A DNA stretch of 64,000 nucleotides from Actinomadura terrae (GCF_022751215.1 NZ_JAICDG010000002.1:1240001-1304000), one strand, 5' to 3'; positions 8,310 to 18,000 are shown, numbered from the stretch's first letter. Program-made: numbers and translations. The notes: generated by a model from the sequence alone, not told the origin.

Positions 8310-9263
8310 ATGAGCTGGCCGACAAATCCCGTGCTGGTACGGACTCCGGCCACCAGCGCCAACCTGGGCCCGGGTTTCGACTCGCTCGGCCTCGCGCTGT
8401 CGCTGCACGACGACGTCGAGGTCGCGGTCACCGGCGACGAGGTGTCCATCGAGGTCGACGGCGAGGGCGCCGAGGTCGCCGACCGGGGCGAGCGGCACCT
8501 CATCGTCAAAGTTCTGCGCCATACGTTCGAGGTCCTGGACGAACTCTCCGCGGCGCGGGGCGCGCCCGTCATGGGGCAGCCGAAGGGGATTCGGCTGCGG
8601 TGCCGCAACCGCATCCCGCACAGCCGCGGTCTCGGATCGTCCTCGGCCGCGATCGTCGCCGGTATCGTCGCGGCGCGCGCGCTGCACCCCGGCGGGAAAC
8701 TGCTCGGTGACGAGGGCGCGTTCCGTCTCGCGACCGAGCACGAGGGGCATCCCGACAATGTCGCGCCCTGCCTGGCGGGCGGTCTCACAATCGCGTGGAC
8801 GGGTGCGGCGGGCCCCAGGCTCGTGCGCCTGAAGTCGCGGATCGAACACGTCATTGCGTTCGTCCCAGAGCAGCGTCTCGCCACCGAGCGCGCGCGCGGA
8901 CTGCTGCCGGAAACCGTCCCGCATGCCGACGCAGCCGCGAACGCCGGACGCGCCGCGCTGCTTATCGCCGCGCTCACCGGAGGGCTCGATCCCACGGTGC
9001 TGCTGGACGCGACCGAGGACCGTCTCCACCAGGACTACCGCGCCCCCGCCATGCCCGACTCGGCCGCACTCGTCGCGCGTCTGCGTGCGGCTGGTGTGCC
9101 GGCAGTGATTTCCGGGGCGGGGCCTACTGTCCTGGCCTTCACAACCGCATCACAAGTTGATTCGATGGGCTGGGAAGTGGGTAATGGGTGGCACGAACAC
9201 CCGTTGGACGTCGCGACCCGTGGCGCCCGTGTCATGGCCGGTGAGGCACAGCTCCGGTACTGA
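8310..9263 (+). CDS. thrB: Homoserine kinase
   Basis: It phosphorylates homoserine with ATP to give the substrate of ThrC. This 317-residue GHMP-family kinase has the N-terminal TPATSANLGPGFDSLG motif, the ATP-binding loop PHSRGLGSSSAAI (about 103-115) and the C-terminal VPAVISGAGPTVLAF motif. The gap from thrC (168 bp, with repeats) is much larger than the other gaps in the cluster, so thrB may have its own promoter. It is the last gene before rho. Confidence 0.96.
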   Translation: MSWPTNPVLVRTPATSANLGPGFDSLGLALSLHDDVEVAVTGDEVSIEVDGEGAEVADRGERHLIVKVLRHTFEVLDELSAARGAPVMGQPKGIRLRCRNRIPHSRGLGSSSAAIVAGIVAARALHPGGKLLGDEGAFRLATEHEGHPDNVAPCLAGGLTIAWTGAAGPRLVRLKSRIEHVIAFVPEQRLATERARGLLPETVPHADAAANAGRAALLIAALTGGLDPTVLLDATEDRLHQDYRAPAMPDSAALVARLRAAGVPAVISGAGPTVLAFTTASQVDSMGWEVGNGWHEHPLDVATRGARVMAGEAQLRY

Positions 9264-9717
9264 CGCCGGCGCGGGGGGCGGAGCCGCCGCGCCGCTCCGG
9301 CCGGTGTGGGATCCGGCAAGATCCAGCTAGGTAAAATGCGAAGACATCGACCTCTGGGGAATAGCAGTGTGCCCTGGTGATGTTAGGCTGAATGCCGCAC
9401 CAGATGCCCCGTTCGGGGCAGCGTGCTCGTCAGCCGCGCGTCACCTGTTCGGCCCTCCGGCCGTGTCGGTCCCGCGTACTAGGCTCCCCGACACCGTGAC
9501 ATCCCGTTGTCAGGCATTCCAGCGAAACTTCGGACGTGGCGGTGACGGGGGTCGCGCACGAGCGAACCGTCCCGACCACCATCTGGCTGTACCCAGAACC
9601 CGCCGATCGCGGTGCCATCGTGATCAGCGGAGCCCGACTCGGCGCCCCCGCCGGGCCGCACCACCGGGTTGACTGGCCGAACGCCGGCCAACGCCCGCTC
9701 CCTGGGAAGGACCCTTA
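9264..9717 (+). promoter_or_regulatory. Long rho leader and promoter region
   Basis: This 454-bp gap has no convincing gene; the short open frames in it lack coding character. TAAAAT at 9332-9337 is a plausible -10 in a GC-rich context and would give a leader of about 370 nt. GATGCCCCGTTCGGGGCAG (around 9410) can form a CCCCG/CGGGG hairpin. Long rho leaders are known where Rho represses its own synthesis, but no specific element can be identified here. A GGGAAGG Shine-Dalgarno precedes the rho GTG. Confidence 0.4.
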
Positions 9718-11889
9718 GTGAGCGAATCCAGCGAACTCCTTACGGACGCATCCAGCACGGCACCCGCGGCCGACGCCGCCCCGGCCGGCGCGCAGCCCAC
9801 CGCGGAGCCCGCCGCCACCCCCCGGCGCCGCCGGCAGGGCACCGGCCTCTCGGCCATGGTGCTGCCCGAACTCAAGGCGCTCGCGTCCAGCCTCGGCATC
9901 ACCGGTACGACCGGGATGCGCAAGAGCCAGCTCATCGCCGCCATCCAGGAGAAGCAGGGCGGCCAGGCGCAGGGCTCGGCGGGGGAGCAGGGAGCCGCTG
10001 CCACGGCGAAGACCGAGCGCACCGAGCGCACCCGGCGCACCCGCGCCGCGGCCGCCAAGCACGAGGTGTCCGACGACCAGGTCACCATCGCCGAGGCCGC
10101 GCCGGCGGCCGAGCAGAGCGCGCCGGCGGCGCAGGCCGCGCCGGTCGAGCAGCCCGTCCAGGCGCAGGCCCAGACGCAGGCGCAGCCTCAGAACCAGACG
10201 CAGACCGCCGTGGCCACCGAGCAGGGCGACAGGGCGTCCGACAAGCCCGCGGACAAGGCGACCGACAGGCCCGAGCGGTCCGGACGCGACGAGCGGCAGG
10301 GCGGCCGCCAGGGCGCGCGGTCCGGCGACCGGCAGGACCGGGGGACCTCCGACCGGGGCGAGCGCGGCGACCGGCAGTCCCAGCACCGCGAGCCCGCCGC
10401 CGCGCAGGGCGGCGCCGAGGACGGCGAGTCCCAGGGTGGCGGACGCGACGGCGGCCGTGAGGGCCGCGAGGGCGGCCGCCAGCGGCGCGGCCGCGAGCGC
10501 GGCGAGGCCCGCGACCGGAGCGACCGCGGCGAGCGGGGCGACCGGAACGAGCGGGGCGACCGGAACGACCGCGGTGACCGCGGCGAGCGCGGTGACCAGA
10601 GCGGGGGCGGCCGCCAGCGCGGCCAGAGCCAGGGCGGCGGCCAGAACGACGACGACGAGAGCGGCGGCAGGGGACGGCGCGGACGCCGGTTCCGCGAGCG
10701 CAACCGGGGCCGCGGCGGTCGCGACCGCTTCGAGGAGCCGGTGATCACCGAGGACGACGTCCTGATCCCGGTCGCGGGCATCCTCGACATCCTCGACAAC
10801 TACGCGTTCGTGCGCACCACCGGGTACCTGCCCGGCCCGAACGACGTGTACGTCTCGCTCGCGCAGGTCCGCAAGAACGGGCTGCGCAAGGGCGACGTCA
10901 TCACCGGCGCGGTCCGCCAGGCGCGCGAGGGCGAGCGGCGCGAGAAGTTCAACGCGCTCGTCCGCCTCGACACCGTCAACGGCATGGAGCCCGACCAGGC
11001 CAAGGGACGCGTCGACTTCAGCAAGCTGACCCCGCTGTACCCGCAGGAGCGGCTGCGGCTGGAGTCCGACCCCGGCATCCTGACCACGCGGATCATCGAC
11101 CTGGTGTCGCCGATCGGCAAGGGCCAGCGCGGCCTGATCGTGTCGCCGCCCAAGGCGGGCAAGACCATGGTGCTCCAGGCGATCGCCAACGCGATCACCA
11201 AGAACAACCCGGAGTGCCACCTGATGGTCGTCCTGGTGGACGAGCGTCCGGAAGAGGTCACCGACATGCAGCGGACGGTGAAGGGCGAGGTCATCCACTC
11301 GACCTTCGACCGTCCCGCCGAGGACCACACCACGGTCGCCGAGCTGGCCATCGAGCGCGCCAAGCGGCTGGTGGAGCTGGGCCACGACGTCGTCGTGCTG
11401 CTCGACTCCATCACCCGTCTGGGCCGCGCGTACAACCTGGCGGCGCCCGCGTCCGGACGCATCCTGTCCGGCGGTGTCGACTCGACCGCGCTGTACCCGC
11501 CCAAGCGGTTCTTCGGCGCGGCGCGCAACATCGAGAACGGCGGCTCGCTGACGATCCTCGCCACCGCCCTGGTGGAGACCGGGTCCCGCATGGACGAGGT
11601 CATCTTCGAGGAGTTCAAGGGCACCGGCAACATGGAGCTCAAGCTCAACCGGTCGCTGGCCGACAAGCGCATCTTCCCGGCGGTGGACGTCGACCAGTCC
11701 AGCACCCGCAAGGAGGAGATCCTCATGGCGCCGGAGGAGCTGCGGGTCGTCTGGCAGCTCCGCCGGGTGCTGCACGCGCTCGACACCCAGCAGGCCTTGG
11801 AACTGCTCATCGAGAAGATGAAGGAGACCAAGTCCAACGCCGAGTTCCTGCTCCAGGTCCAGAAGACCACGGTCTCCGACGACCGCTGA
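9718..11889 (+). CDS. rho: Transcription termination factor Rho with long basic insert
   Basis: It is the hexameric RNA-dependent ATPase that ends transcription and releases RNA polymerase. At 723 residues it is much longer than the roughly 420-residue E. coli protein. The N-terminal Rho_N helices (LPELKALASSLGI, about 45-80) are followed by a disordered stretch to about residue 335 rich in Gln/Ala and then RG, RD and GD dipeptides (RGERGDRNERGDRNDRGDRG). The RNA-binding cold-shock-like domain begins near EEPVITEDDVLIPVAGILD. Walker A (PPKAGKTMVL, about 476-485), Walker B (VVVLLDSITRL) and the Q/R loops follow. Insert-bearing Rho is typical of high-GC Gram-positives, where the insert adds RNA binding. 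Confidence 0.97.
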   Translation: MSESSELLTDASSTAPAADAAPAGAQPTAEPAATPRRRRQGTGLSAMVLPELKALASSLGITGTTGMRKSQLIAAIQEKQGGQAQGSAGEQGAAATAKTERTERTRRTRAAAAKHEVSDDQVTIAEAAPAAEQSAPAAQAAPVEQPVQAQAQTQAQPQNQTQTAVATEQGDRASDKPADKATDRPERSGRDERQGGRQGARSGDRQDRGTSDRGERGDRQSQHREPAAAQGGAEDGESQGGGRDGGREGREGGRQRRGRERGEARDRSDRGERGDRNERGDRNDRGDRGERGDQSGGGRQRGQSQGGGQNDDDESGGRGRRGRRFRERNRGRGGRDRFEEPVITEDDVLIPVAGILDILDNYAFVRTTGYLPGPNDVYVSLAQVRKNGLRKGDVITGAVRQAREGERREKFNALVRLDTVNGMEPDQAKGRVDFSKLTPLYPQERLRLESDPGILTTRIIDLVSPIGKGQRGLIVSPPKAGKTMVLQAIANAITKNNPECHLMVVLVDERPEEVTDMQRTVKGEVIHSTFDRPAEDHTTVAELAIERAKRLVELGHDVVVLLDSITRLGRAYNLAAPASGRILSGGVDSTALYPPKRFFGAARNIENGGSLTILATALVETGSRMDEVIFEEFKGTGNMELKLNRSLADKRIFPAVDVDQSSTRKEEILMAPEELRVVWQLRRVLHALDTQQALELLIEKMKETKSNAEFLLQVQKTTVSDDR

Positions 11890-11909
11890 GCCTTCGCACG
11901 ACCGCCGAG

Positions 11910-11939
11910 CGCCCCCGTCCGCCTCACCGGACGGGGGCG
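11910..11939 (+). terminator. Hairpin downstream of rho
   Basis: CGCCCCCGTCCG (11910-11921) pairs perfectly with CGGACGGGGGCG (11928-11939) around a 6-nt loop, 20 bp after the rho stop. There is no T run beyond a short GTTCC, as is usual for actinomycete terminators. Confidence 0.65.
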
Positions 11940-12133
11940 TTCCGCATTGGAGTGCTCAGGGCCTGGTCGGGAGGCGGTCGGGGTTGGAACGATCCGGGCA
12001 TCCGGCCTTGGGAGATACCGCAGGGGGCATGGTGGGGCTAACCCCACCATGAAACCGGCGGCGGACTTCATGGTGGTCAGGCGGCGTGACCGGCAGGCTT
12101 GGGGCATACGGTTGAACGGCACGGAGGGACGAC

Positions 12134-13534
12134 GTGGGCGAGCTGAGCAGGGACTCCGGCACCCCGATGGGCGCGGTGCGGGGCGGGGCGCGCAGGGCCG
12201 CCGCGCGGGTCGGTGACGGCGTGGCGAAGGGCTTCACCGGCGGCGTCATGGACGGCGGCTGGTCCCCGCTCGCCATGGTGACCTCGTCGCTGACGTGGCG
12301 CTCGGCCCTCTATCTCGCCGTGAGCCTGGTGTTCGGGCTCGGCTGGTTCGTCGTCCTGGTCGTGGGCCTCTCGCTCTCGCTCGCCCTGATGATCGTCTGG
12401 GTGGGGCTGCCGCTGCTCGCGATGCTGATGATCGCGTGGCGGTTCGGCGCGGTGCTGGAGCGCGGCCTCGTCCGCGCCGCGTTCGGCGTCTCGATCCCGA
12501 GCCCGTACCGGCGGATGCCCGCCGGCCTCAACCCGCTGAAGAAGCTGAGGACCATGGCGGCCGACCCCGCCACCTGGAAGGACCTGCTCTACCTGGGCCT
12601 GCTGTTCCCGATGACGCTGATCGAGTTCGCGGTCTCGGTGGTGCTCTGGGCGGGGACGATCACGATGCTGTTCATGCCGCTGATCATCCTGTTCGACGAC
12701 AACGGCGGCGTGGAGGTCAATTTCGGCCCCGTCTCGTACTGGGCGGGCAACCCGGTGGAGGCCATTCCGATCTCCGCCGGCGGGCTCGTCTTCCTCGTCC
12801 TGGCGATCTACGCGACGCGCGTGCTGGCCATCGGCCACGCCGTGGCCGCCAAGGCCCTCCTCGGGCTGAGCAAGTCCCAGGCGGAGAACAGGCAGCTCCG
12901 GGAGCGGACGGCCCACCTCCAGGCCAGCCGCGCGCGCGGCGTCGACGCGGCCGAGTTCGAGCGCCGCCGCATCGAGCGCGACCTGCACGACGGCGCGCAG
13001 CAGCGGCTGCTGGCGGTCGCGATGGACATCGGACGCGCCCGCGCCAAGCTGGAGGACGACCCCGAGGGCGCCCGCGCCCTGATCGAGCAGGCGCACTCGG
13101 GCACCAAGGAGGCGATCTCCGAGCTGCGCGACCTCGCCCGCGGCATCTACCCGGCGATCCTCACCGACCGCGGCCTCGACCCTGCCCTGTCGGGCCTCGC
13201 CGCCCGCGCGCCCGTCCCCGTCGAGGTCGAGGTCGACCTGCCGGAACGTCCGCCCGCGGCGGTCGAGAGCATCGCCTACTTCATCGTCGCCGAGTCCCTG
13301 GCCAACATCGCCAAGTACGCCCGCGCGACCCGCGCCTCCGTCCGCGTCGCCCGCGAGGACGCCTGGGTCGTCGTCGAGGTGGTCGACAACGGCGTCGGCG
13401 GCGCGACGGCGCGCCCCGAGGGCGGGCTGGCCGGCCTGGCCGACCGCGCCGCGACCATCGACGGCATGCTGATCGTCGACAGCCCTCCCGGCGGTCCGAC
13501 CATCATCCGCGCCGACCTCCCCTGCACCTGGTAG
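12134..13534 (+). CDS. Membrane sensor histidine kinase (HisKA_3 type)
   Basis: This 466-residue protein has an N-terminal membrane sensor domain of the PF13796 kind: pairs of membrane helices at about 55-100 and 155-195, then another near 215-240. A HisKA_3 dimerisation domain follows with phospho-acceptor H285 (IERDLHDGAQQRL), and a C-terminal HATPase domain (VVDNGVGG, then GLAGLADRAATIDG). The GTG start follows GGAGGG. The NarL-type regulator downstream, separated by a terminator-like hairpin, is its likely partner. This class often senses membrane or envelope state; the actual signal is unknown. The pair is inserted between rho and rpmE, which are adjacent in mycobacteria. Confidence 0.93.
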   Translation: MGELSRDSGTPMGAVRGGARRAAARVGDGVAKGFTGGVMDGGWSPLAMVTSSLTWRSALYLAVSLVFGLGWFVVLVVGLSLSLALMIVWVGLPLLAMLMIAWRFGAVLERGLVRAAFGVSIPSPYRRMPAGLNPLKKLRTMAADPATWKDLLYLGLLFPMTLIEFAVSVVLWAGTITMLFMPLIILFDDNGGVEVNFGPVSYWAGNPVEAIPISAGGLVFLVLAIYATRVLAIGHAVAAKALLGLSKSQAENRQLRERTAHLQASRARGVDAAEFERRRIERDLHDGAQQRLLAVAMDIGRARAKLEDDPEGARALIEQAHSGTKEAISELRDLARGIYPAILTDRGLDPALSGLAARAPVPVEVEVDLPERPPAAVESIAYFIVAESLANIAKYARATRASVRVAREDAWVVVEVVDNGVGGATARPEGGLAGLADRAATIDGMLIVDSPPGGPTIIRADLPCTW

Positions 13535-13548
13535 CCCCGCCGCCTCTG

Positions 13549-13594
13549 GCCGCCGGACGTCCTTCGGGGGGAGGGCGTCCGGCGGCGCCTTTTT
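13549..13594 (+). terminator. Intrinsic terminator after the sensor kinase
   Basis: GCCGCCGGACGTCC (13549-13562) pairs with GGGCGTCCGGCGGC (13573-13586), a 14-bp stem with one G-T pair, followed by GCCTTTTT. It lies between the kinase and regulator genes, so the pair may be only partly co-transcribed. Confidence 0.75.
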
Positions 13595-13630
13595 CGGCGC
13601 GGGGGCCCGTGGGGTCGGTGAGGCCCGATA

Positions 13631-14293
13631 ATGGGGCGCATGCGGGTTGTGATCGCCGAGGACTCGGTGCTGTTGCGGGAAGGGCTCGTCCGGCTGCTGG
13701 AGGACGCGGGGATCGAGACCGCGGCGACGGTGGGGGACGGCCCCGGCCTGCTCGGCATCGTCGACGAGCACAAGCCCGACCTCGCCATCGTGGACGTGCG
13801 GATGCCGCCCTCCTTCACCGACGAGGGGCTGCGGGCGGCGCTGGCGGTGCGGGAGCGCAGGCCGGGGACGCCGATCCTCGTCCTGTCGCAGTACGTGGAG
13901 GAGCGGTACGCGACGGACCTGATCGGCGGCGGCGCCGAGGGGGTCGGCTACCTGCTGAAGGAGCGGGTGGCGGACGTCGCCGAGTTCATCGACGCGGTCC
14001 GCCGGATCGCGGCGGGCGGGACGGTCATCGACCCCGAGGTCATCGGCCAGCTGCTCGGACGGCGCCGCACCGGGGACCCGTTGCAGGCGCTGACGCCGCG
14101 CGAGCAGGAGGTGCTCGGGCTGATGGCGCAGGGACGCTCCAACGGCGCCATCGCGGGCGACCTGGTCGTCACCGAGGGGGCCGTGGAGAAGCACATCTCC
14201 AACATCTTCATGAAGCTGGACCTCCAGCCCGCGCAGGGCGGGCACCGCCGCGTCATGGCCGTCCTGGCGTATCTGGGCCGCGCCGACGTCTGA
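13631..14293 (+). CDS. NarL/FixJ-family response regulator
   Basis: This 220-residue protein has an N-terminal receiver (phospho-acceptor D55 in AIVDVRMPP) and a C-terminal LuxR-type helix-turn-helix ([22 protein letters not shown], about 153-175). A second ATG at 13640, giving an [10 protein letters not shown]-terminus, is an equally good or better start because GGGGCGC lies just before it. It is the probable partner of the upstream kinase, although a strong terminator separates them. Targets are unknown; auto-regulation would be usual. Confidence 0.93.
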   Translation: MGRMRVVIAEDSVLLREGLVRLLEDAGIETAATVGDGPGLLGIVDEHKPDLAIVDVRMPPSFTDEGLRAALAVRERRPGTPILVLSQYVEERYATDLIGGGAEGVGYLLKERVADVAEFIDAVRRIAAGGTVIDPEVIGQLLGRRRTGDPLQALTPREQEVLGLMAQGRSNGAIAGDLVVTEGAVEKHISNIFMKLDLQPAQGGHRRVMAVLAYLGRADV

Positions 14294-14303
14294 CCCCGCC
14301 GCC

Positions 14304-14363
14304 GCGAGCCCGCTGCCCGCGAGTCCGCCGCCCGTGAGCCCGCTGCCCGCGAGCTTGACGGCT
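14304..14363. repeat. Four imperfect 15-bp tandem repeats upstream of rpmE
   Basis: GCGAGCCCGCTGCCC (14304), GCGAGTCCGCCGCCC (14319), GTGAGCCCGCTGCCC (14334) and a diverged GCGAGCTTGACGGCT (14349) follow without gaps just after the response-regulator stop. The 15-bp period resembles a coding repeat, but no gene covers it. It looks like a minisatellite-type array. Confidence 0.65.
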
Positions 14364-14549
14364 GAGCCCGGACGCCTGCCGGCGCGCGGAGGGGCAAGAT
14401 CGGGAATGACCGGTGACCTCGGCACGTTCGGGTATCTGGCACACTTGGAGTGCAACCGCTGCGGTACCGGTTCACGCTTCCCACATCTCCCATGGCCGCG
14501 CCATGCGGATGGGGGCGCCCGGCGACCGCTCGAAGCGAGGAGAGAACCC

Positions 14550-14768
14550 ATGAAGCCTGACATTCACCCGAACTACGTCGTCACGACCGTGACGTGTACG
14601 TGCGGCAACACCTTCGAGACGCGGAGCACCGCGGAGAACGGCGTGATCCACGCCGACGTGTGCTCCAACTGCCACCCGTTCTACACGGGCAAGCAGAAGA
14701 TCCTCGACACCGGCGGCCGGGTGGCGCGCTTCGAGCAGCGCTTCGGCAAGAAGAAGGCCGGCAAGTAG
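14550..14768 (+). CDS. rpmE: 50S ribosomal protein L31, zinc-binding type
   Basis: This 72-residue protein begins [16 protein letters not shown]. The zinc ligands C16, C18, C38 and C41 are intact, so this is the C+ form used in zinc-replete cells. The start at 14550 follows GAGGAGAG and matches the family; the open frame upstream is not coding. rho-rpmE-prfA-prmC is a conserved actinobacterial order. Confidence 0.98.
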   Translation: MKPDIHPNYVVTTVTCTCGNTFETRSTAENGVIHADVCSNCHPFYTGKQKILDTGGRVARFEQRFGKKKAGK

Positions 14769-14781
14769 GGACGGACGCCGC

Positions 14782-14843
14782 ACCGCGAGCACAGTACCGC
14801 GAGCACAGGGACGGCCCGGGGACTCACCAGGTTCCCGGGCCGT
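14782..14843 (+). terminator. 13-bp direct repeat and hairpin after rpmE
   Basis: ACCGCGAGCACAG occurs twice (14782-14794 and 14796-14808), separated by a single T. Directly after it ACGGCCCGGGGA (14811-14822) pairs with TTCCCGGGCCGT (14832-14843) in a 12-bp stem with one G-T pair. There is no T run. The stem is a plausible factor-independent terminator of rpmE; the repeat has no obvious role. Confidence 0.55.
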
Positions 14844-14891
14844 TCGGAGTCGGCACCCGCGCTCGGGGGCCGGGACGGGCCAGGACACACC

Positions 14892-15953
14892 GTGAATCTC
14901 GACGATCTCATCAGCGAATACGTCGGCATCGAGGGTCGGCTCGCCGACCCGTCCGTCCACGCCGACCAGAACCTCGCGCGCAAGCTCGGCAAGCGCTACG
15001 CGGAGCTGCGCCCCATCGTCGAGACCTACCGCGAGCTGTCCACGACCGGGGACGACCTCGCCGCCGCGCGCGAGCTGGCCGGGGAGGACGAGGCGTTCGC
15101 CGTCGAGGCGGGCGAGCTGGAGCGGCGCCGGGAGGACCTGGAGGAGCGGCTGCGGCGGCTGCTCGTCCCGCGCGACCCGAACGACGACAAGGACGTGATC
15201 CTGGAGGTCAAGGCCGGGGAGGGCGGCGAGGAGTCCGCGCTGTTCGCCGGCGACCTGCTCCGGATGTACCTGCGCTACGCCGAGCGCGTCGGGTGGAAGA
15301 CCGAGGTCCTCGACTCCCATCCGTCCGACCTGGGCGGCTACAAGGACGTCACGGTCGCGGTGAAGGCGAAGGGCCAGGAGGACGGCGCCTGGACGCGGCT
15401 GAAGTTCGAGGGCGGCGTCCACCGGGTGCAGCGGGTGCCCGCCACCGAGTCCCAGGGGCGCATCCACACGAGCGCCGTCGGGGTGCTGGTGACGCCCGAG
15501 GCCGAGGACGTGGACGTCCAGATCGACCCGAACGACCTGCGGATCGACGTGTACCGCTCGTCCGGCCCCGGCGGGCAGAGCGTGAACACCACCGACTCCG
15601 CCGTGCGCATCACCCATCTGCCCACCGGCGTCGTCGTCTCGTGCCAGAACGAGAAGAGCCAGTTGCAGAACAAGGAGCAGGCGCTGCGGATCCTGCGGTC
15701 CCGGCTGCTGGCGATGGCGCAGGAGGAGGCGGACGCGGCGGCCGCGGCCGAGCGCAAGAGCCAGGTCCGCACCGTCGACCGGTCCGAGCGGGTGCGCACC
15801 TACAACTATCCCGAGAACCGGATCTCCGACCACCGCGTCGGCTACAAGGCCTACAACCTCGACCAGGTCCTGGACGGCGACCTGCACAACGTGACCCAGG
15901 CGCTGGTCGACGCCGACATGGAACGCCGGCTGGCCGAAGCCCAAGGATCATGA
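14892..15953 (+). CDS. prfA: Peptide chain release factor 1
   Basis: It recognises UAA and UAG and triggers peptide release on the ribosome. In 353 residues it has the GGQ motif at 227-229 ([10 protein letters not shown]), the target of glutamine methylation by PrmC, which is encoded immediately downstream. The codon-recognition P-A-T tripeptide is present ([10 protein letters not shown], about 181-190). The stop overlaps the prmC start (ATGA), coupling enzyme and substrate. Confidence 0.98.
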   Translation: MNLDDLISEYVGIEGRLADPSVHADQNLARKLGKRYAELRPIVETYRELSTTGDDLAAARELAGEDEAFAVEAGELERRREDLEERLRRLLVPRDPNDDKDVILEVKAGEGGEESALFAGDLLRMYLRYAERVGWKTEVLDSHPSDLGGYKDVTVAVKAKGQEDGAWTRLKFEGGVHRVQRVPATESQGRIHTSAVGVLVTPEAEDVDVQIDPNDLRIDVYRSSGPGGQSVNTTDSAVRITHLPTGVVVSCQNEKSQLQNKEQALRILRSRLLAMAQEEADAAAAAERKSQVRTVDRSERVRTYNYPENRISDHRVGYKAYNLDQVLDGDLHNVTQALVDADMERRLAEAQGS

Positions 15954-16810
15954 AACTGCTGCTCGACGAGATCGCCAGGGCCACGGCGCGGCTCGCCGAC
16001 GCCGGGGCCGCCTCCCCGCGCGCGGACGCCGAGGAGCTGGCGGCGGCCGTGCACGGCGTGAAGCGCTCGGAGCTGCACGGCGTCCCCGACAGCTCGTTCG
16101 ACGCGCGGTTCTGGGAGTTCGTCGCGCGGCGCGAGGCCGGCGAGCCGTTGCAGCACATCACGGGCCGCGCGTTCTTCCGCTACCTGGAGCTGAAGGTGGG
16201 CCCGGGCGTGTTCGTCCCCCGTCCGGAGACGGAGGTGATGGTCGGGTGGGCGCTGGAGACGCTCCGCGACATGGACGTCCGCGACCCCCTCGTCGTCGAC
16301 CTCGGGACGGGGTCGGGCGCGATCGCGCTGTCGATCGCGCTGGAGGCGCCCCGCGCGCGCGTCCACGCGGTGGAGAAGGACCCCACCGCGTTCGTGCACG
16401 CGACCCGCAACATCGAGGAGCTGGACGAGCGCGGCCGCGTCCGCCTGCACCTGGACGACTTCGGGACCGCGCTCACCGAGCTCGACGGCACCGTCGACCT
16501 CGTCGTCAGCAACCCGCCCTACATCCCCATGAGCGAGTGGGAGTACGTGCCGCCCGACGTCCGCGACCACGATCCCGCGGACGCGCTGTGGGGCGGCGGC
16601 GACGACGGCCTGGACGCGATCCGGGTCGTGGAGCGCACCGCGCGCCGCCTGCTGCGTCCGGGCGGGTACGCGGCGGTCGAGCACAGCGACCTCCAGGGCA
16701 ACGGCGTGTACTGGATCTTCGCGGAGGAGAACGGCTGGCGGGACGTCCGCAACCGGCGCGATCTGACCAACCGCGACCGGTTCGTCACGGCCCGGCTGCG
16801 GTCCGACTGA
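15950..16810 (+). CDS. prmC: Release factor glutamine N5-methyltransferase
   Basis: It methylates the GGQ glutamine of RF1 and RF2 using S-adenosylmethionine. In 286 residues an N-terminal helical domain (about 1-75) precedes the Rossmann-type methyltransferase domain with the SAM loop [13 protein letters not shown] and the catalytic NPPY at 188-191. The ATG overlaps the prfA stop, which fixes the start. Confidence 0.97.
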   Translation: MKLLLDEIARATARLADAGAASPRADAEELAAAVHGVKRSELHGVPDSSFDARFWEFVARREAGEPLQHITGRAFFRYLELKVGPGVFVPRPETEVMVGWALETLRDMDVRDPLVVDLGTGSGAIALSIALEAPRARVHAVEKDPTAFVHATRNIEELDERGRVRLHLDDFGTALTELDGTVDLVVSNPPYIPMSEWEYVPPDVRDHDPADALWGGGDDGLDAIRVVERTARRLLRPGGYAAVEHSDLQGNGVYWIFAEENGWRDVRNRRDLTNRDRFVTARLRSD

Positions 16811-16897
16811 GCCGGGGGGCGCGTTCGGCCTGCGAGCACGGATATCCTGAAGCGTGCTGTACCGACGAGCGCCGCGCAGATGGGAAGACGGGCGACC

Positions 16898-17749
16898 GTG
16901 AGCCGACGTTATGACTGTTCCGAGCCGATGGAGCGCACCCGGGGAATCGCGGAGGCGTTCGCCGCGGCGCGGCGCGGTGAGCTGGTCGTCCTGCCCACCG
17001 ACACCGTGTACGGCGTCGGCGTCGACGCGTTCATGCCGCCCGCCGTGGAGGCGCTGCTCCAGGCCAAGGGACGCGGCCGCGAGATGCCGCCGCCCGTCCT
17101 GGTCGGCTCCGTCCGCGCCGCGACCGCCCTCGTGGAGGATCTCGGCACCTACGGGCAGGACCTCATCGACGAGTTCTGGCCGGGCGCCCTCACGCTGATC
17201 TGCCGCGCGAACCCGAACCTCATGTGGGACCTCGGCGAGACCAAGGGCACGGTCGCGCTGCGGATGCCGATGCACGAGCTCGCCGTCGAACTCCTCAAGG
17301 AGACCGGCCCGCTCGCGGTCAGCAGCGCGAACCTGAGCGGTCAGCCCGCCGCGCGCACCGCCGCCGAGGCGGAGAAGATGCTCGGCGACTCGGTCTCGGT
17401 CTACCTGGACGGCGGCCCGTCCGGGCACGCCGAGCCGTCCACGATCGTCGACCTGACCGGCTCGGTCCCGCGCCTGCTGCGCGCCGGCGCGATCTCCGAG
17501 GAGAAGATCCGCTCCGTGGTCGGCGTCCTGCTGACCGACGACGACGACGCGCCAACCGGCGACAGCGACGAGAAGGGCGCTGAGGACGCCGCTGACGCCC
17601 CGTCCGAACCGGCCGAGGCCAAGCCCTCCCTCACCAAGCCCGCACCCGCGGACGAGCCCACGGACGCCGCGGACGGCGACCCCAAGCCCGACACCCCCGC
17701 CGCCAAGCCGTCCCTCACCAAGGACACCCCCGCGGAACAGGTCGACTGA
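16898..17749 (+). CDS. L-threonylcarbamoyladenylate synthase (Sua5/YrdC)
   Basis: It makes threonylcarbamoyl-AMP from threonine, bicarbonate and ATP for the t6A37 modification of tRNA. The start at GTG 16898 (MSRRYDCSE) follows a GGGAAGA motif and matches actinobacterial homologues better than an ATG 18 nt upstream. The YrdC fold covers about residues 15-205 (LPTDTVYGVG; FWPGALTL; LAVSSANLSG). Unusually, the last 75 residues form an acidic Ala/Pro/Asp-rich tail that repeats KPSLTK twice. The tail is probably disordered and lineage-specific. The position after prmC is conserved in actinobacteria. Confidence 0.94.
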   Translation: MSRRYDCSEPMERTRGIAEAFAAARRGELVVLPTDTVYGVGVDAFMPPAVEALLQAKGRGREMPPPVLVGSVRAATALVEDLGTYGQDLIDEFWPGALTLICRANPNLMWDLGETKGTVALRMPMHELAVELLKETGPLAVSSANLSGQPAARTAAEAEKMLGDSVSVYLDGGPSGHAEPSTIVDLTGSVPRLLRAGAISEEKIRSVVGVLLTDDDDAPTGDSDEKGAEDAADAPSEPAEAKPSLTKPAPADEPTDAADGDPKPDTPAAKPSLTKDTPAEQVD

Positions 17750-17847
17750 GCCGCCCGGGCGACGAGACGCGCCGACGATCCCGGAGAGACTCGGCTGAGA
17801 CGGCCCCGTGTTCGGCTTGTTCGTGGTCGCACGGTGAGGCGAGCAGC

Positions 17848-18000
17848 ATGCTCTCCGGAACCGGGCGCCTGCTGGTCAGCAGGCTCGCGCTGGAGGACGG
17901 TCCCTTACCGCGAAGGCTCGTCGAGACGGCGTTCTGGCCCGACCTTGAGCAGCGGACGGCGGCCCGGCGGCTGAGCCGGCCGCTCTGGCGGATCCGCAGT
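17848..18000 (+). pseudogene. SARP-type regulator fragment (relic)
   Basis: A short frame encodes a stretch like the N-terminal winged-helix domain of AfsR/SARP regulators: LALEDGPLPRRLVETAFWPD, then AARRLSRPLWRIR. Intact members continue into a long bacterial transcriptional activation (BTAD) domain. Here the similarity stops at about 18000, where the convergent ABC permease gene begins. It resembles the SARP relic at 23856 in the same block. I read it as a decayed copy rather than a working gene. Confidence 0.5.

Noticed and set aside
9367-9672. 101-codon plus-strand frame in the rho leader
   Set aside because: No ribosome site, basic low-complexity product and no coding third-position bias.
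9715-11775. 686-codon minus-strand frame opposite rho
   Set aside because: Low-complexity Ala/Leu/Val sequence produced by reading the repetitive rho insert backwards.
12077-14563. 828-codon minus-strand frame opposite the kinase and regulator genes
   Set aside because: Antisense to two well-defined genes; no domain.
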